DNA of 64,000 nt from an uncultured Lachnoclostridium sp. (GCA_948330435.1 CAOJBY010000020.1:4344-68343); one strand, 5' to 3'; positions 42,357 to 51,543 are shown, counted from the stretch's first letter. The notes: generated by a model from the sequence alone, not told the origin. Numbers and translations: made by a program.

Positions 42357-43282
42357 TCCGCCCATGCCCCCCGACTTCTGTATGCTTCATTTTCAATCCG
42401 ATTCTGCAATTCCTGTGCGTATTCCAGAAAAAAACCGCTTCCCCTGGATAGCTTAAGTACCCATTCCATGCCTGAAAACAAAAACTCGCACATTTCCTCC
42501 ATCTTTCCGGCCACTGCATATCCATCCGTTTCTTTTACAATTGCATCGGACCATTTCTGCCCCTCAGGGCCAAGGAAAGGCAGTTCGCCCAACCCCCGGT
42601 GCATCCATTTATAAAAAGGACAATATCTCCGATTTAGCAGGTACAACAGGCGGATGGCATACTCCAGAAACTCACTCTTTGCCAGTGCCGCAGCCGTCCA
42701 CTCCCCCCGCTTTACACAGCGGGGATAATTATACTGCCCCGCCTGGGCAATCTTCGTACAGCAGTGGGCCATCCGGTGCATCCAGATATCATAAGGATAA
42801 TAGGCAAGTAAAGACTCCCGAATCCTGGTAAAACTGCCCTCCAGATCCAAAAACACCTTTCCGTTCACCGCCATAGCAAGAAATGCTTCCGGAATCCGAT
42901 TCCAGTCTCCAAGACTTTCCGGCAGCCCCTGGCAGCCCAGGAAACTATAGTAGAAGCTTTCCAGTTCCAGGACTCCCTTTCGTCCTGGCGTAAGTTCTTC
43001 CATGGAAGGTACCGGAATCCCCTCATAGGTTCTTGGCAGTTTCGCCAGAAGTTGTTGAATCTCATGGCCATAGGGATCCATTTTCCTTTTGGGAATCCAT
43101 ATGCAGCACACAGGCGTAAAATCATGATCTCTGGAATAGGCATCATCAAACCCCAGGCACTCAGAGCCTGGGCCTGCAAGGCCAAATGCTCCGTGAGAAA
43201 GCAAGTCATTCTCTGATTGTTGCAGCAAGGGATGCAGTTCTTCCCAAAAGAACCTCTCCGCAAGTTCCAGCCCTTTTCCCAT
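42353..43282 (-). CDS. DUF4037 nucleotidyltransferase-like protein
   Basis: 309 residues from ATG 43282. The N-terminal half has a Pol-beta-type nucleotidyltransferase signature: GPGSECLGFDDAYSRDHDF gives GS plus DxD. The C-terminal helical half (YPYDIWMHRMAHCCTKIAQ, RLLYLLNRRYCPFYKWMHR) recalls the helical domain of kanamycin-type nucleotidyltransferases. Sits between the TPR and DUF4125 genes with 32- and 4-bp junctions. Substrate unknown. Confidence 0.8.
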   Translation of the reverse strand: MGKGLELAERFFWEELHPLLQQSENDLLSHGAFGLAGPGSECLGFDDAYSRDHDFTPVCCIWIPKRKMDPYGHEIQQLLAKLPRTYEGIPVPSMEELTPGRKGVLELESFYYSFLGCQGLPESLGDWNRIPEAFLAMAVNGKVFLDLEGSFTRIRESLLAYYPYDIWMHRMAHCCTKIAQAGQYNYPRCVKRGEWTAAALAKSEFLEYAIRLLYLLNRRYCPFYKWMHRGLGELPFLGPEGQKWSDAIVKETDGYAVAGKMEEMCEFLFSGMEWVLKLSRGSGFFLEYAQELQNRIENEAYRSRGAWAE

Positions 43283-43314
43283 ACCCACTTCCCCTTTCAC
43301 AGTAATACTTTAAC

Positions 43315-44112
43315 CTACAGGCTCGTTTCGATAAATTGTATATTTTTCTCGATATTCACACAGGCTTCACTGCTTCCGCCAAGCTTCCTTTCACATATTC
43401 CATAAGCCTGCCGGAATATTTCTATGGCCTCCAACGTCCTGCCCATCCGATAATACAAGGAAGCTTTCTGATTCAGCAGGGAAGCATACAGCGTCTGCTC
43501 CGTTAAGCCTGCAATCCTTACCTCTTCTTCTGCTTCTATCATCAGTTTCTCTGATCTCTCATACTTTCCCCATGCCAGATAAACCGCCGACAGGTTGCCA
43601 AGTGTCGTTATATACTCTCCACTGTATGCCGGATCCTCTTTTAAAAGTTCCCTGCTTTCCAGGTGCAGCCTCTCCGCCTCTTCCCATCTCTTCTGATCCT
43701 GATACAAGATCCCCAGATTATTGCAGATGCTGGCATAAACGTAATCTTTTTTATCCAGAAGTTCTCTTGCTTCCAGGTAGAGGGTCTCGCTTTTCTCCAG
43801 ATCCCCCGCAAAGCGGTAAGCCCCTGCCAGATTTACAAGGGCCGTAATATAATTGGCACGGTCCTTTCTTGTTTTCAGCAGTTCTTTTACTTCTAACAGC
43901 TGTTTTACCGCTTCCTCCGGCTTTCCGATATACTTTAAAAGCCCGCCATACTCACTCTGCAATTCGATATGACGGTCACTTCCAATGCCATACTGCTCTT
44001 TGGCAAGTTCTACCGCTTCTTTCAAAAAGCTCACCTCGCCAAGCACATCACCGTCCGCTTCCAACTGTCTGATTTTTTCTTCTAACTCTCTTAATCTGTC
44101 GATTCTATTCAC
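43315..44112 (-). CDS. tetratricopeptide-repeat protein
   Basis: 265 residues; five or six TPR units from about residue 20 on (for example YITALVNLAGAYRFAGDLEKSETLY, SLLNQKASLYYRMGRTLEAIEIF). A short coiled start (LRELEEKIRQLEADG). GTG start at 44112, overlapping the end of the glmM remnant by 8 bp. Upstream of DUF4037 and DUF4125 on one transcript, probably a scaffold or regulator for them. Confidence 0.82.
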   Translation of the reverse strand: MNRIDRLRELEEKIRQLEADGDVLGEVSFLKEAVELAKEQYGIGSDRHIELQSEYGGLLKYIGKPEEAVKQLLEVKELLKTRKDRANYITALVNLAGAYRFAGDLEKSETLYLEARELLDKKDYVYASICNNLGILYQDQKRWEEAERLHLESRELLKEDPAYSGEYITTLGNLSAVYLAWGKYERSEKLMIEAEEEVRIAGLTEQTLYASLLNQKASLYYRMGRTLEAIEIFRQAYGICERKLGGSSEACVNIEKNIQFIETSL

Positions 44113-44844
44113 ACAATCCCTGCTCTTTCATTACGTGGAGAAGTTCATCCATACACCTTTCACAAAGCCGCATATCCGGTGCTTCTACCAGAAGACGAAT
44201 AAGAGGCTCCGTACCGCTTGCTCGAACCAATATTCGTCCATCTCCCTTAAACTCCTCCTCCAAAGTCTCTATCCTTTTTCGCAGTACAGGATTCTCCTGG
44301 GCCTTAAGCTTATCCTTTACCCGTACATTCAAAAGCTTCTGGGGGTAAGTTTTATAGTCTTCTGTCAATTGAGAAAAAATTCCTTTTCTTGCAAGAGCAC
44401 GATGAAGTCCAAGATTGGACATAACCGTAGCCACCACCGTATCATGGGCAAGGCTGCCCTTTTCTTTTAAGTAGCTTCCACAGATATAGAGAATCCGATC
44501 ACCATCAACTACCTGGCCTTTCTCGTCCACGGCAATACATCGGTCCGCATCACCGTCAAAAGCAAAGCCAGCGTCCAGCTTTTCCTTTCGTACATATGCC
44601 TGCATGGCTTCTATGTGGGTGGATCCGCAGTCTACATTTACATTCAGGCCATCCGGTTCATTGTGTATCACATAGGTTCTGGCCCCTATGGCGTCAAATA
44701 CACTTTTTGCAAAGGCACTGGAAGCCCCATTGGCACAATCCAGTCCGATTTGCATTCCTTTCAGAGACTGTCTAGCCGTGGAGATCAAATACCCCACATA
44801 ACGGTTTCTTCCCCCCGAAAGCCATCTGTTCCAAAATATTTCAT
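44105..44844 (-). pseudogene. glmM: phosphoglucosamine mutase remnant with two internal deletions
   Basis: ATG 44844 opens KYFGTDGFRG, the true GlmM start, but the frame then breaks. The sequence resumes as GRNRYVGYLIS in another frame, so about 130 residues including the catalytic SxSHNP loop are gone. Metal loop AFDGDADR is intact. After LARKGIFS a second deletion of about 80 residues joins directly to QLTEDYKTYPQ; the C-terminal ASGTEPLIRLLVE is intact. The 230-codon residual frame (GTG 44797) could still be read and is coupled to the TPR gene. Confidence 0.85.
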
Positions 44845-44846
44845 AT

Positions 44847-45752
44847 TCAGCCTCCCACTGTCACAGCCAATCTTTCCTTTTTGGCAAGTTCTTTCAGTTT
44901 CTCCACCTGGTCCTCACTATACTCCTGTATCTCCAAAAGTTCATAAGGAATTCCTAAGGCTTGATATTTTCCCACTCCCAGACGGTGATAAGGAAGAAGA
45001 TCCGTCTGTCTGACCGCATCCCCTAAGGACCTTACAAACCGGAATCGTTCCAGTACATCTTCCCTTTGATCATTCACACCGGGAACCAAAACCAGCCGAA
45101 TATGCATATTTTTTTTCATTCCGGCAATCTTACGGGCATTTTCCAGTATCCGCTCATTGCCCACGCCGGTACATGCCCAGTGCAGACCGCTGTCAAAGGC
45201 CTTAATGTCGTAAAGAATCAGATCTGCCAGTTCAAGCAACGGGAGCACCCTCTCGTATTCCCAATTCCCGGCCGTATCCAGTGCCATGTGTATGCCATCC
45301 TCTTTCAGCAGTCTCATGACTTCCAGAAGAAAATCCCTCTGCTGGCAGGCTTCCCCACCAGAAAAGGTAACTCCTCCGCCGGAACTTCTGTAAAAAATTA
45401 TATCACGATTCAATTTTCGCCGCAACTCTTCCACCCCTATCTCCTGTCCTCGTTCCTCGTAGGCATCATAGGGGCAGATCTCAACCATATCATTGAGATT
45501 GGTGCACAATTTCCGGTCAATCACGCATCCCTCTTCCGTAAGGCGGATGGAGAACGGCGGGGCGGCCTGAACACAGGTGCCGCACCCCATGCATTTCTGT
45601 TTGTGATACATGATTTTCTTCCCCGGCAGGATCGTCTCCGGATTGGCACACCACTTGCAATGGAGATTGCATCCCATGAAAAATACCGTGGTGCGTATTC
45701 CCGGACCGTCCTTGGTGGAATAATGCTGAATCTGTGAAATCAGGCCTTTCAT
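44847..45752 (-). CDS. glycyl-radical enzyme activating protein (radical SAM)
   Basis: 301 residues. Radical SAM motif CNLHCKWC at ~30, an extra ferredoxin-like insert (CMGCGTC ... CTN ... CPYDAY), GGVTFSGGEA and the SAM-binding C-terminal strands. Generates the glycyl radical on the enzyme encoded upstream. ATG 45752 (GAAAGGA at 9 nt) preferred over ATG 45761. Element copy C fills most of the gap to the glycyl radical enzyme gene. Confidence 0.92.
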   Translation of the reverse strand: MKGLISQIQHYSTKDGPGIRTTVFFMGCNLHCKWCANPETILPGKKIMYHKQKCMGCGTCVQAAPPFSIRLTEEGCVIDRKLCTNLNDMVEICPYDAYEERGQEIGVEELRRKLNRDIIFYRSSGGGVTFSGGEACQQRDFLLEVMRLLKEDGIHMALDTAGNWEYERVLPLLELADLILYDIKAFDSGLHWACTGVGNERILENARKIAGMKKNMHIRLVLVPGVNDQREDVLERFRFVRSLGDAVRQTDLLPYHRLGVGKYQALGIPYELLEIQEYSEDQVEKLKELAKKERLAVTVGG

Positions 45753-45780
45753 CCGTCTCATCCTTTCTATTGTAAGTTCC

Positions 45781-45871
45781 GTAAGACCCGTTCCTGTACC
45801 CCTTACTTAGAAGAATTTCCGGCCACCAATACATGTGTCCATAAATTCTTCTGGCACTGTCAGGGTCTTAC
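45781..45871 (-). repeat. dispersed structured element, copy C (between GRE and its activase)
   Basis: Stems GTAAGACCC/GGGTCTTAC, AGAAGAATTT/AAATTCTTCT, core AGTGCC and GGTAC. On the minus strand it leads into TTACGGAACTTACAATAGAAAGG just before the activase start. All stem positions differ in sequence from copy B while pairing is kept. Confidence 0.85.
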
Positions 45872-45886
45872 TGTTTAAGTCCCGTT

Positions 45887-48307
45887 TTAAAATTCGTGTT
45901 CTGTCCGGGCAATGATTGCATCCTGGGCTTCCGGCATCAATGTGGAGAACAGGGCACAGTAGCCCGCCACCCGAACCATCAGATCCACATGGTCCTCCGG
46001 ATGCTCCTTTGCATCCCGCAGGGTTTTTCCGTCCACAATGTTAAATTGATTGTGAAATACATTTTTGTCTTTCATGGTGCTGATGAAATCCACAAACTTC
46101 CGGAGATTTTCTTCTCCCTCCAAAGCCCCCGGCGAAAAACGCATGTTCAGCAGTTGGCCGCCGGCGATTTTTTTATTGGGCAGCTTGGAAATGGAATTAA
46201 TTACCGCTGTGGGACCCTCCCTGTCTGCACCCAGGCAGGGGGAAGCACCCTCATTCAGAGGTTTTCCGGCCAGCCGTCCATCCGGTGTGGCTCCCACGTC
46301 AAATCCGTTGGGAACATAGGAAGTAATGTTCGAGGTTCCCATGGTATACCCGCATCCAATGGGCCCGCATCCCAGGCGATCCGTATGGTAATCGGGAAGA
46401 AGTGCCAGATAGGATTCATAAACCTGTGCCACAATCTCATCCACATAGTCGTCATCATTTCCGAATTTCGGTGCATTTCTGCAAAGCTTGCGGACTCTGG
46501 CACCCTCAAGTCCCTCAAAGTTGGAGTCCAGGGCTTCACGGAGTTGTTTGAAAGTCAGCTTCTTTTCCTCGAATACCAATTTCTTAACGGCCGCCAGAGA
46601 ATCTCCCACCACCGAGGGGCCAATGTTTGACTGGCTGACATAATCAAACTCCGCTCCGCCATTTTTCAGCGTCTTTCCTCTCTCCAGACTGCTGTTAACA
46701 GTGGAGGAAGCAAAGGCATCGGCATCGTGGTATTTGAGGGACTGATCGCAGATCCGATCACTCTCCACCGCCAGTTCAAAATAGAATTTCAGTGCTTTAT
46801 TCCATGCCGCCCAAAGCTCTTCAAAAGACTCATAGGAGATTTCCCGCCCCTGCTTTCCATTGATGGTAAACAACTGGATTCCCGTGGCAGGATCCATTCC
46901 GTTATTCAGGATTATCTCCAGAATCTTTCCGAAATTGATATAGGTCATGCCTGTGGCCCTGTGGCCCCATCTTCCCGGGATGGCCGTCTCCACGCACCCC
47001 ATGGATGCATAATCCCGGGCTGTCTCCAGATCAAGGTCCAGGGTCATCATAGCAGGAATGCAAACCTCGTCGCAGAACAGGGAGGGCATTCCAAATCCCT
47101 TTCGAATGAGCCGTGCCGCATCCTCAATGAGACCCCTTGGCGTTTCGCCGGAAAAACGGACGCTCAGGTTCGGTTCCGGAAGTCTGGATTGATTCATTGC
47201 TTCCAGACACAGGTAGGAGAGATCATTTGTCCCCTCCGAACTGTCCGGCCTTGTTCCTCCCACCATCAGATTGGAATAAAGGGGATAACCGCCGCTGTAC
47301 TGCGTATGATCCCAGGGACGTATTTTATTGAGACTGTTTGTCATTATAAAGAAATGGGTAATGATCTCCAGTGCTTTTTCTTTTGTGAGAATTCCCGCTT
47401 CCAAATCCGCCTGATAATAGGGGTAAATGTACTGGTCAAACCGTCCAAAGGAAAAGGAATGCCCGTTGCTCTCAATCATCATAAGGAGATGGGTCAGATA
47501 GACTGTCTCCACTGCTTCATAGAAGCTTCTTGCCTTTCCCTCCATGAGATGCGTGCACATTTCTTTTATTACAAGAAGCTCTTTCCTACGCTTCTCATCC
47601 CTTTCCTCTTTTGCCTGTCTGTCTGCCAGTTCACCAAAACGTTTGATATAGCTTAATGCTGCGTTCATGGCAATCACAACTGCCTGATAAAAATCCTTTT
47701 GCTCCTGGGTGAGATTCTCCTGCTCGAGCTTCTCCTCTGCTATCCTGGCCATTCCGCCATAGCCGACTTCCAGAACAAAATCATGGTTGGGAATGATATG
47801 TCCGTCTCCCGACATGCTGATTCCGCCCCTGTGAAGAACCGCCTGCTCGGCAGCCAGCTTATTTATCTTGGTCAGATTCCTCTTCACTTCGTCCTGATGG
47901 GTTTTTCCATGCCAGTAGGACTGAAGCTTGCGAAGCCTTTCTTTTGTATCTTCATCAATATTGAAATAATCCCCGGAACGCTTAGGAAAGTCCTCCATCT
48001 CCTCAATCACCCAGTCAAAGGAATATTCCGGGAAAACGGGGGCTGCAAAATTCTCCCTTGCCTGGTTTCCAAAAATCAAGGAATCCGGTTCTATATAGAT
48101 CGTCATCTTCTCCAGTATTGCTTTCAGAGCCTTTGCCCTGCGTATTACAATTGGCTCTCCCTCCGTCTCCTGAAACGACTCTGTAATAATCTCCGCCCGC
48201 TCCGGGCAAATGGTGGGAATTCGGTTGTTCATCCGATTCTGCAGCCGATCAATTCTCTGAAAATCACATTCCTCATTTTGAGGAACAAAGCTTAAAAATT
48301 CTACCAT
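45887..48307 (-). CDS. glycyl radical enzyme of the PFL2/YbiW type
   Basis: 806 residues. Glycyl loop RVAGYCALF with Gly782 near the C-terminus; active-site cysteine in YASMGCVETAIPGRWGHRATGM. The GCVETAxPG(K/R)WG form is that of the YbiW branch, unlike the GCVEP of glycerol/choline/HPA enzymes and unlike the CC pair of true PFL. YbiW has been reported to act on 1,5-anhydroglucitol-6-phosphate together with an FSA-type aldolase. That substrate is inference here. Start ATG 48307 with CGGAGGAAAT upstream. Confidence 0.88.
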   Translation of the reverse strand: MVEFLSFVPQNEECDFQRIDRLQNRMNNRIPTICPERAEIITESFQETEGEPIVIRRAKALKAILEKMTIYIEPDSLIFGNQARENFAAPVFPEYSFDWVIEEMEDFPKRSGDYFNIDEDTKERLRKLQSYWHGKTHQDEVKRNLTKINKLAAEQAVLHRGGISMSGDGHIIPNHDFVLEVGYGGMARIAEEKLEQENLTQEQKDFYQAVVIAMNAALSYIKRFGELADRQAKEERDEKRRKELLVIKEMCTHLMEGKARSFYEAVETVYLTHLLMMIESNGHSFSFGRFDQYIYPYYQADLEAGILTKEKALEIITHFFIMTNSLNKIRPWDHTQYSGGYPLYSNLMVGGTRPDSSEGTNDLSYLCLEAMNQSRLPEPNLSVRFSGETPRGLIEDAARLIRKGFGMPSLFCDEVCIPAMMTLDLDLETARDYASMGCVETAIPGRWGHRATGMTYINFGKILEIILNNGMDPATGIQLFTINGKQGREISYESFEELWAAWNKALKFYFELAVESDRICDQSLKYHDADAFASSTVNSSLERGKTLKNGGAEFDYVSQSNIGPSVVGDSLAAVKKLVFEEKKLTFKQLREALDSNFEGLEGARVRKLCRNAPKFGNDDDYVDEIVAQVYESYLALLPDYHTDRLGCGPIGCGYTMGTSNITSYVPNGFDVGATPDGRLAGKPLNEGASPCLGADREGPTAVINSISKLPNKKIAGGQLLNMRFSPGALEGEENLRKFVDFISTMKDKNVFHNQFNIVDGKTLRDAKEHPEDHVDLMVRVAGYCALFSTLMPEAQDAIIARTEHEF

Positions 48308-48343
48308 ATGTCATTTCCTCCGATTAGAAGTTCCGTAATATCC

Positions 48344-48412
48344 TGTCAGTACACCCTTATCTAGATCGATTTCCAGCCACAAAAAGATGTGTCTGTAAAT
48401 CGATCTGTGCCG
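48344..48412 (-). repeat. dispersed structured element, copy D (inside the nagB-like 3' end)
   Basis: AGATCGATTT/AAATCGATCT stem, GTACTG core and the tail TTACGGAACTTCTAATCGGAGG leading into the GRE ribosome site. Its 5' half is translated: the last 16 codons of the nagB-like gene (QIDLQTHLFVAGNRSR) are element sequence. Confidence 0.8.
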
Positions 48413-49128
48413 CCGCCTTTTCATCCAGAATCACGGTCACATCCGGGTGAATCCACAGAAAGGAAGCCGGAAGCTTCGGTGTAATTTCCCGATTGTTCAA
48501 AAAACGTCCCACCGCCTCACTTTTTCCCTCTCCATCTGCGATGAGAATGATTTTTTTACTGTTCAAAATAATATTCATTCCCAGCGTAATCGCCCTGTCC
48601 GGCACTTCCTCATCCGGACCAAAAAATCTGGAGTTGTCCTGAACTGTCTTTTCTGACAACTGCTCCACATAGGCAAACACCCTGCTTTTATCCCCGGGCA
48701 TATTAAATGCTATATGGCCGTCTCTTCCTATTCCCAGTAGAATCAGGTCAAAATATCCCTTTTCTATAATTTTATCCGTATATTCCTCACAGGCTTTATC
48801 CAGATCCTCTGCCGCAGCATCCGGCACATACATGTTTTCTTCCTGAAAATTCACCTGATCATAGAGATATTTCCGCATGAAATAGTAATAGCTCTGGGGA
48901 TGCTCCCTGGTAAGGGGCACATATTCGTCCATATTAAAGCCTAGAACTCCGGAAAAGTCCAGGCTATCCTCCTGATACATTTTAACCAGATGCTCATAGC
49001 ACTTTAAGGGGGTGGATCCGGTTGGAAAGGCAATTGCCATATTCGGATTCCTCTTTATCTCTTCCGCAATCATCTCCGCCGCTGTTTTTCCCATACTGTC
49101 ACTGTCTTTTTACCATTAAAACTTTCAT
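48357..49128 (-). pseudogene. glucosamine-6-phosphate deaminase-like gene with frameshift and altered ends
   Basis: NagB/6PGL-fold protein (GFNMDEYVPL, LLGIGRDGHIAFN, KLPASFLWIHPDVTVI). ATG 49128 behind GGAGG starts KVLMVK, then a run of five A (49107-49111) shifts the frame to a stop; one A fewer would restore a normal NagB start (DSDSMGKTAAEMIAEEI). Translation could restart at ATG 49094 (245 residues). GHIAFNEP of NagB is GHIAFNMP here, losing the catalytic glutamate. The C-terminus is made by element copy D. Either decaying or adapted to another substrate of the glycyl-radical operon. Confidence 0.75.
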
Positions 49129-49262
49129 ATCCGCTCCTCCTTTCTGGTTTTATTCTAACATAATAAAACATTTTGTAAAGTGTTTTTATGTTTCTTTTAA
49201 AATATTTTTGTTGCAGGAATCTGCTCTCTATTAACAAGGATACTTTTATACAGGCAAAAAGA

Positions 49263-49305
49263 AAATGCTGGGGGTGTCGCAAAACAAGACATCCCCAACA
49301 TCTTC
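49263..49305 (-). terminator. terminator of the DeoR regulator gene
   Basis: Minus strand ATGTTGGGGATGTC pairs with GACACCCCCAGCAT, followed by TTTTCTTTTT. The GTCTTGTTTTGCGACACCC arm matches the hairpin family at 4180 and 23144. Confidence 0.75.
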
Positions 49306-49322
49306 TTTTTAATAAGAATGAT

Positions 49323-50093
49323 CTATTTCATCTCCTGAGCCACAATCAGCTTTTGACAATTCGCCCTTATCACTTCCTGCGTTTCCGGATCGATTCCATC
49401 ATCCGTTATGATACAGTCAAAGTCAGAAAGATCCGCATGTTTTGCAAGACATTTTACTCCGAACTTTGTGTGATCCACCATAAGGACTTTTTCTTTTCCC
49501 GCTGCCAGAAGTGCCCTCTTCATCTCCGCATCGTATATCTCCGGTACGGAAGCCCCCTGTTCCAGGCTGCATCCGTGGGTACCGATAAAGACTTTGTCCG
49601 CATGGAAATTTTCTATAAATTTCGCCGTTGAGATCCCAAAGGTCCCTGCGGAAATATCATCATATTCACCGGGAGCCAAAAGCAGCTTGATCTTTGGCAG
49701 ACCGCCCAAGAAGCTGACAACCGGCCACGAATTTGTAATAACCGTCAGTTTCTTTCCCTTTAAATATTTTGCAAGCTGAAGAGTAGTTGTTCCGCAGTCT
49801 ATGATAATGACATCGCCGTCCCGAATCATCCTGGCCGCCTCATAGCCAATCATCTGCTTTTTGTCAATACATTGGGTGGATTTCATGGAAAAGCTTGGCT
49901 CTATCGACGTTCCCTTGTTCAGATATGCTCCCCCATAATTGGTGGTAATCAACCCCTGCTTTTCAAAAACTGCCAGATCTCTTCGAATCGTCATAGGGGT
50001 CACATCAAAGCGGGCTGCCAGTTCGATTACCTCTACCGATTGGTTTTCCTGAAGAAGCCGAAAAATCTCCATTCTTCGCTCTGCTGCATTCAT
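49323..50093 (-). CDS. DeoR/GlpR-family regulator
   Basis: 256 residues. HTH_DeoR at 1-60 (ELAARFDVTPMTIRRDLAVFEKQGLI), then the sugar-phosphate sensor domain of isomerase fold (IIIDCGTTTLQLAKYL, IGTHGCSLEQGASV). Upstream of the nagB-like and glycyl-radical genes on the same strand, with its own terminator. Probable regulator of that operon through a phosphosugar. Confidence 0.88.
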   Translation of the reverse strand: MNAAERRMEIFRLLQENQSVEVIELAARFDVTPMTIRRDLAVFEKQGLITTNYGGAYLNKGTSIEPSFSMKSTQCIDKKQMIGYEAARMIRDGDVIIIDCGTTTLQLAKYLKGKKLTVITNSWPVVSFLGGLPKIKLLLAPGEYDDISAGTFGISTAKFIENFHADKVFIGTHGCSLEQGASVPEIYDAEMKRALLAAGKEKVLMVDHTKFGVKCLAKHADLSDFDCIITDDGIDPETQEVIRANCQKLIVAQEMK

Positions 50094-50189
50094 TTTCTCT
50101 CCTCCTTAACCTTTGCCCAATATGCAGGCATGCTTCCCTCACTAACGCTCATTCTAACATGGAAAGGATTTTTGTACAACTCTTCCCAT

Positions 50190-51055
50190 TCAACGATCAA
50201 CGTCTTTTTCCAAAAACCTTTCCAGATACGCTTTCCACTCCGCCCGTTCAACATGTGACAAATCCGCCACAGGCTTCTTCCCCTCCTCCAGGGGATGCAT
50301 GGTGATGATCAGGTCATAGGTCTCCTCCTGACACAGGGGCAATTGCAAAGTCGTACACCGTTCCACAATACAAAGCCCCGGAAGCATATGCTCCAGATGT
50401 TTCTGCAATTCCCGACATTTCAATATATCCACATTTGCTACCAGCAGAGCTTTTTTTACGGTTTCCATCCGCTTCTGCGAATCCAGAAAACGGAGCGTAA
50501 TGCAGACATACTCTCTGGCATCCGGAACCACCCCCGTATAGCTTTGATAAATCTCTTTTGCATCTCTCACATGGGAATAAATCTCCTGTTCTTCCCTGGT
50601 CCAGTTAAAAAGAGCATTCTCATCTCTCCATGACTCATTTTGAAGACGATATACCGAATTTTTCAGATGAAACACCAATCCAAAGTAAAACATTTTATCA
50701 TATTAACCGCTGTCGTTCTTTCGACTCCGCCAAAAGCCGGATCCCCGTACCCTGCTTTTTCACAATCCGCACATGTTCCAGATGATGTTCCAAAAGCCAG
50801 GCTTCCGCCCGGCTTAAATAATTCTGTATGGAACGCTTCGAGAGCTTCAGACTATCTGACAAATCCTGCAGAGTCACATAATCCTCCTGCTCCAAAAGCA
50901 ATAGCAAAAGCTGCTGCAAATATTTTGCCGTGGAGCAGGCCATCTCCGGATTTGTTTCACCCGTCTCAAACACAAGTCCCACGCCTTTCTTCTCCTGAAA
51001 GGTAAACGTAATCCCCTCTAACTCTTTCCCATCAAGAAGCTCCTGTATTTCTTTG
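50190..51055 (-). pseudogene. BglG/LicR-type transcription regulator remnant
   Basis: Pieces of a PRD regulator in order: end of a first winged helix (EIQELLDGKELEGITFTF), a second winged helix (LLEQEDYVTLQDLSDSLKLSKRSIQNYL), then in-frame stops TGA-TAA at ~50695-50700, then PRD-like helices (VCITLRFLDSQKRMETVKKAL) and a degenerate EIIB-like tail. Total about 290 codons against ~640 for intact regulators, so most of both PRD domains is gone. Its 5' end overlaps out of frame with the end of the RDD-like gene. Confidence 0.65.
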
Positions 51056-51527
51056 TTTTTGTGTCTGAATCATAATTTTCATCTTGATACAATCCTTTCT
51101 TTCTGTAGTAAACCGTATTCGTCTCTACCGCCATATCAAAACCGGTTCTACATTCCCTGTTTGCAAAAATGCATAAGGAGCAAATCAGAAACGGAAAACC
51201 CTGGAGCACATACAGGGAAAGCATCTTCAGCCCGCTTCGAAGACAGAGCAGCAGCCTGTTAAGGATCCCTTCCCTCCCCGGGTTCTGGGGCAGGATACGC
51301 AATCCCAGCAGCAGCTTCCCCAGGGTGGCTCCTCCTGTCAGTATCAGCATCACCACCTCATAGACAAAGGCAATCGTCAGGGTCATTCCATAAGCATGGT
51401 TAAACTCCTGAAACATCCAGCTTGTCAGTTCCTCATCCTGGGCCGCATACATGGTGGCCTGTACCCGGAAATAATCCGGCTCTCCGGTAAAGGAATACAC
51501 CAGAAAAACCAATACCAAAACAACCAT
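51018..51527 (-). CDS. RDD-family membrane protein, probably truncated
   Basis: 169 residues, three or four membrane segments. GGATLGKLLLGLRILPQN is the RDD-type central helix pair; the usual N-terminal Arg-containing helix is missing because the protein starts directly with a hydrophobic segment (VVLVLVFLVYSF). The last ~20 residues are read out of frame from the regulator remnant. GGAGG before ATG 51527, 16 bp after the EIIC stop. Function unknown; likely a deletion product. Confidence 0.55.
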   Translation of the reverse strand: MVVLVLVFLVYSFTGEPDYFRVQATMYAAQDEELTSWMFQEFNHAYGMTLTIAFVYEVVMLILTGGATLGKLLLGLRILPQNPGREGILNRLLLCLRSGLKMLSLYVLQGFPFLICSLCIFANRECRTGFDMAVETNTVYYRKKGLYQDENYDSDTKTKKYRSFLMGKS

Positions 51528-51543
51528 ACACTGCCTCCTTTAC

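Noticed and set aside
46727..47656. 309-codon open frame antisense to the glycyl radical enzyme
   Set aside because: The opposite strand carries all catalytic motifs; the plus-strand translation has no recognisable domain.
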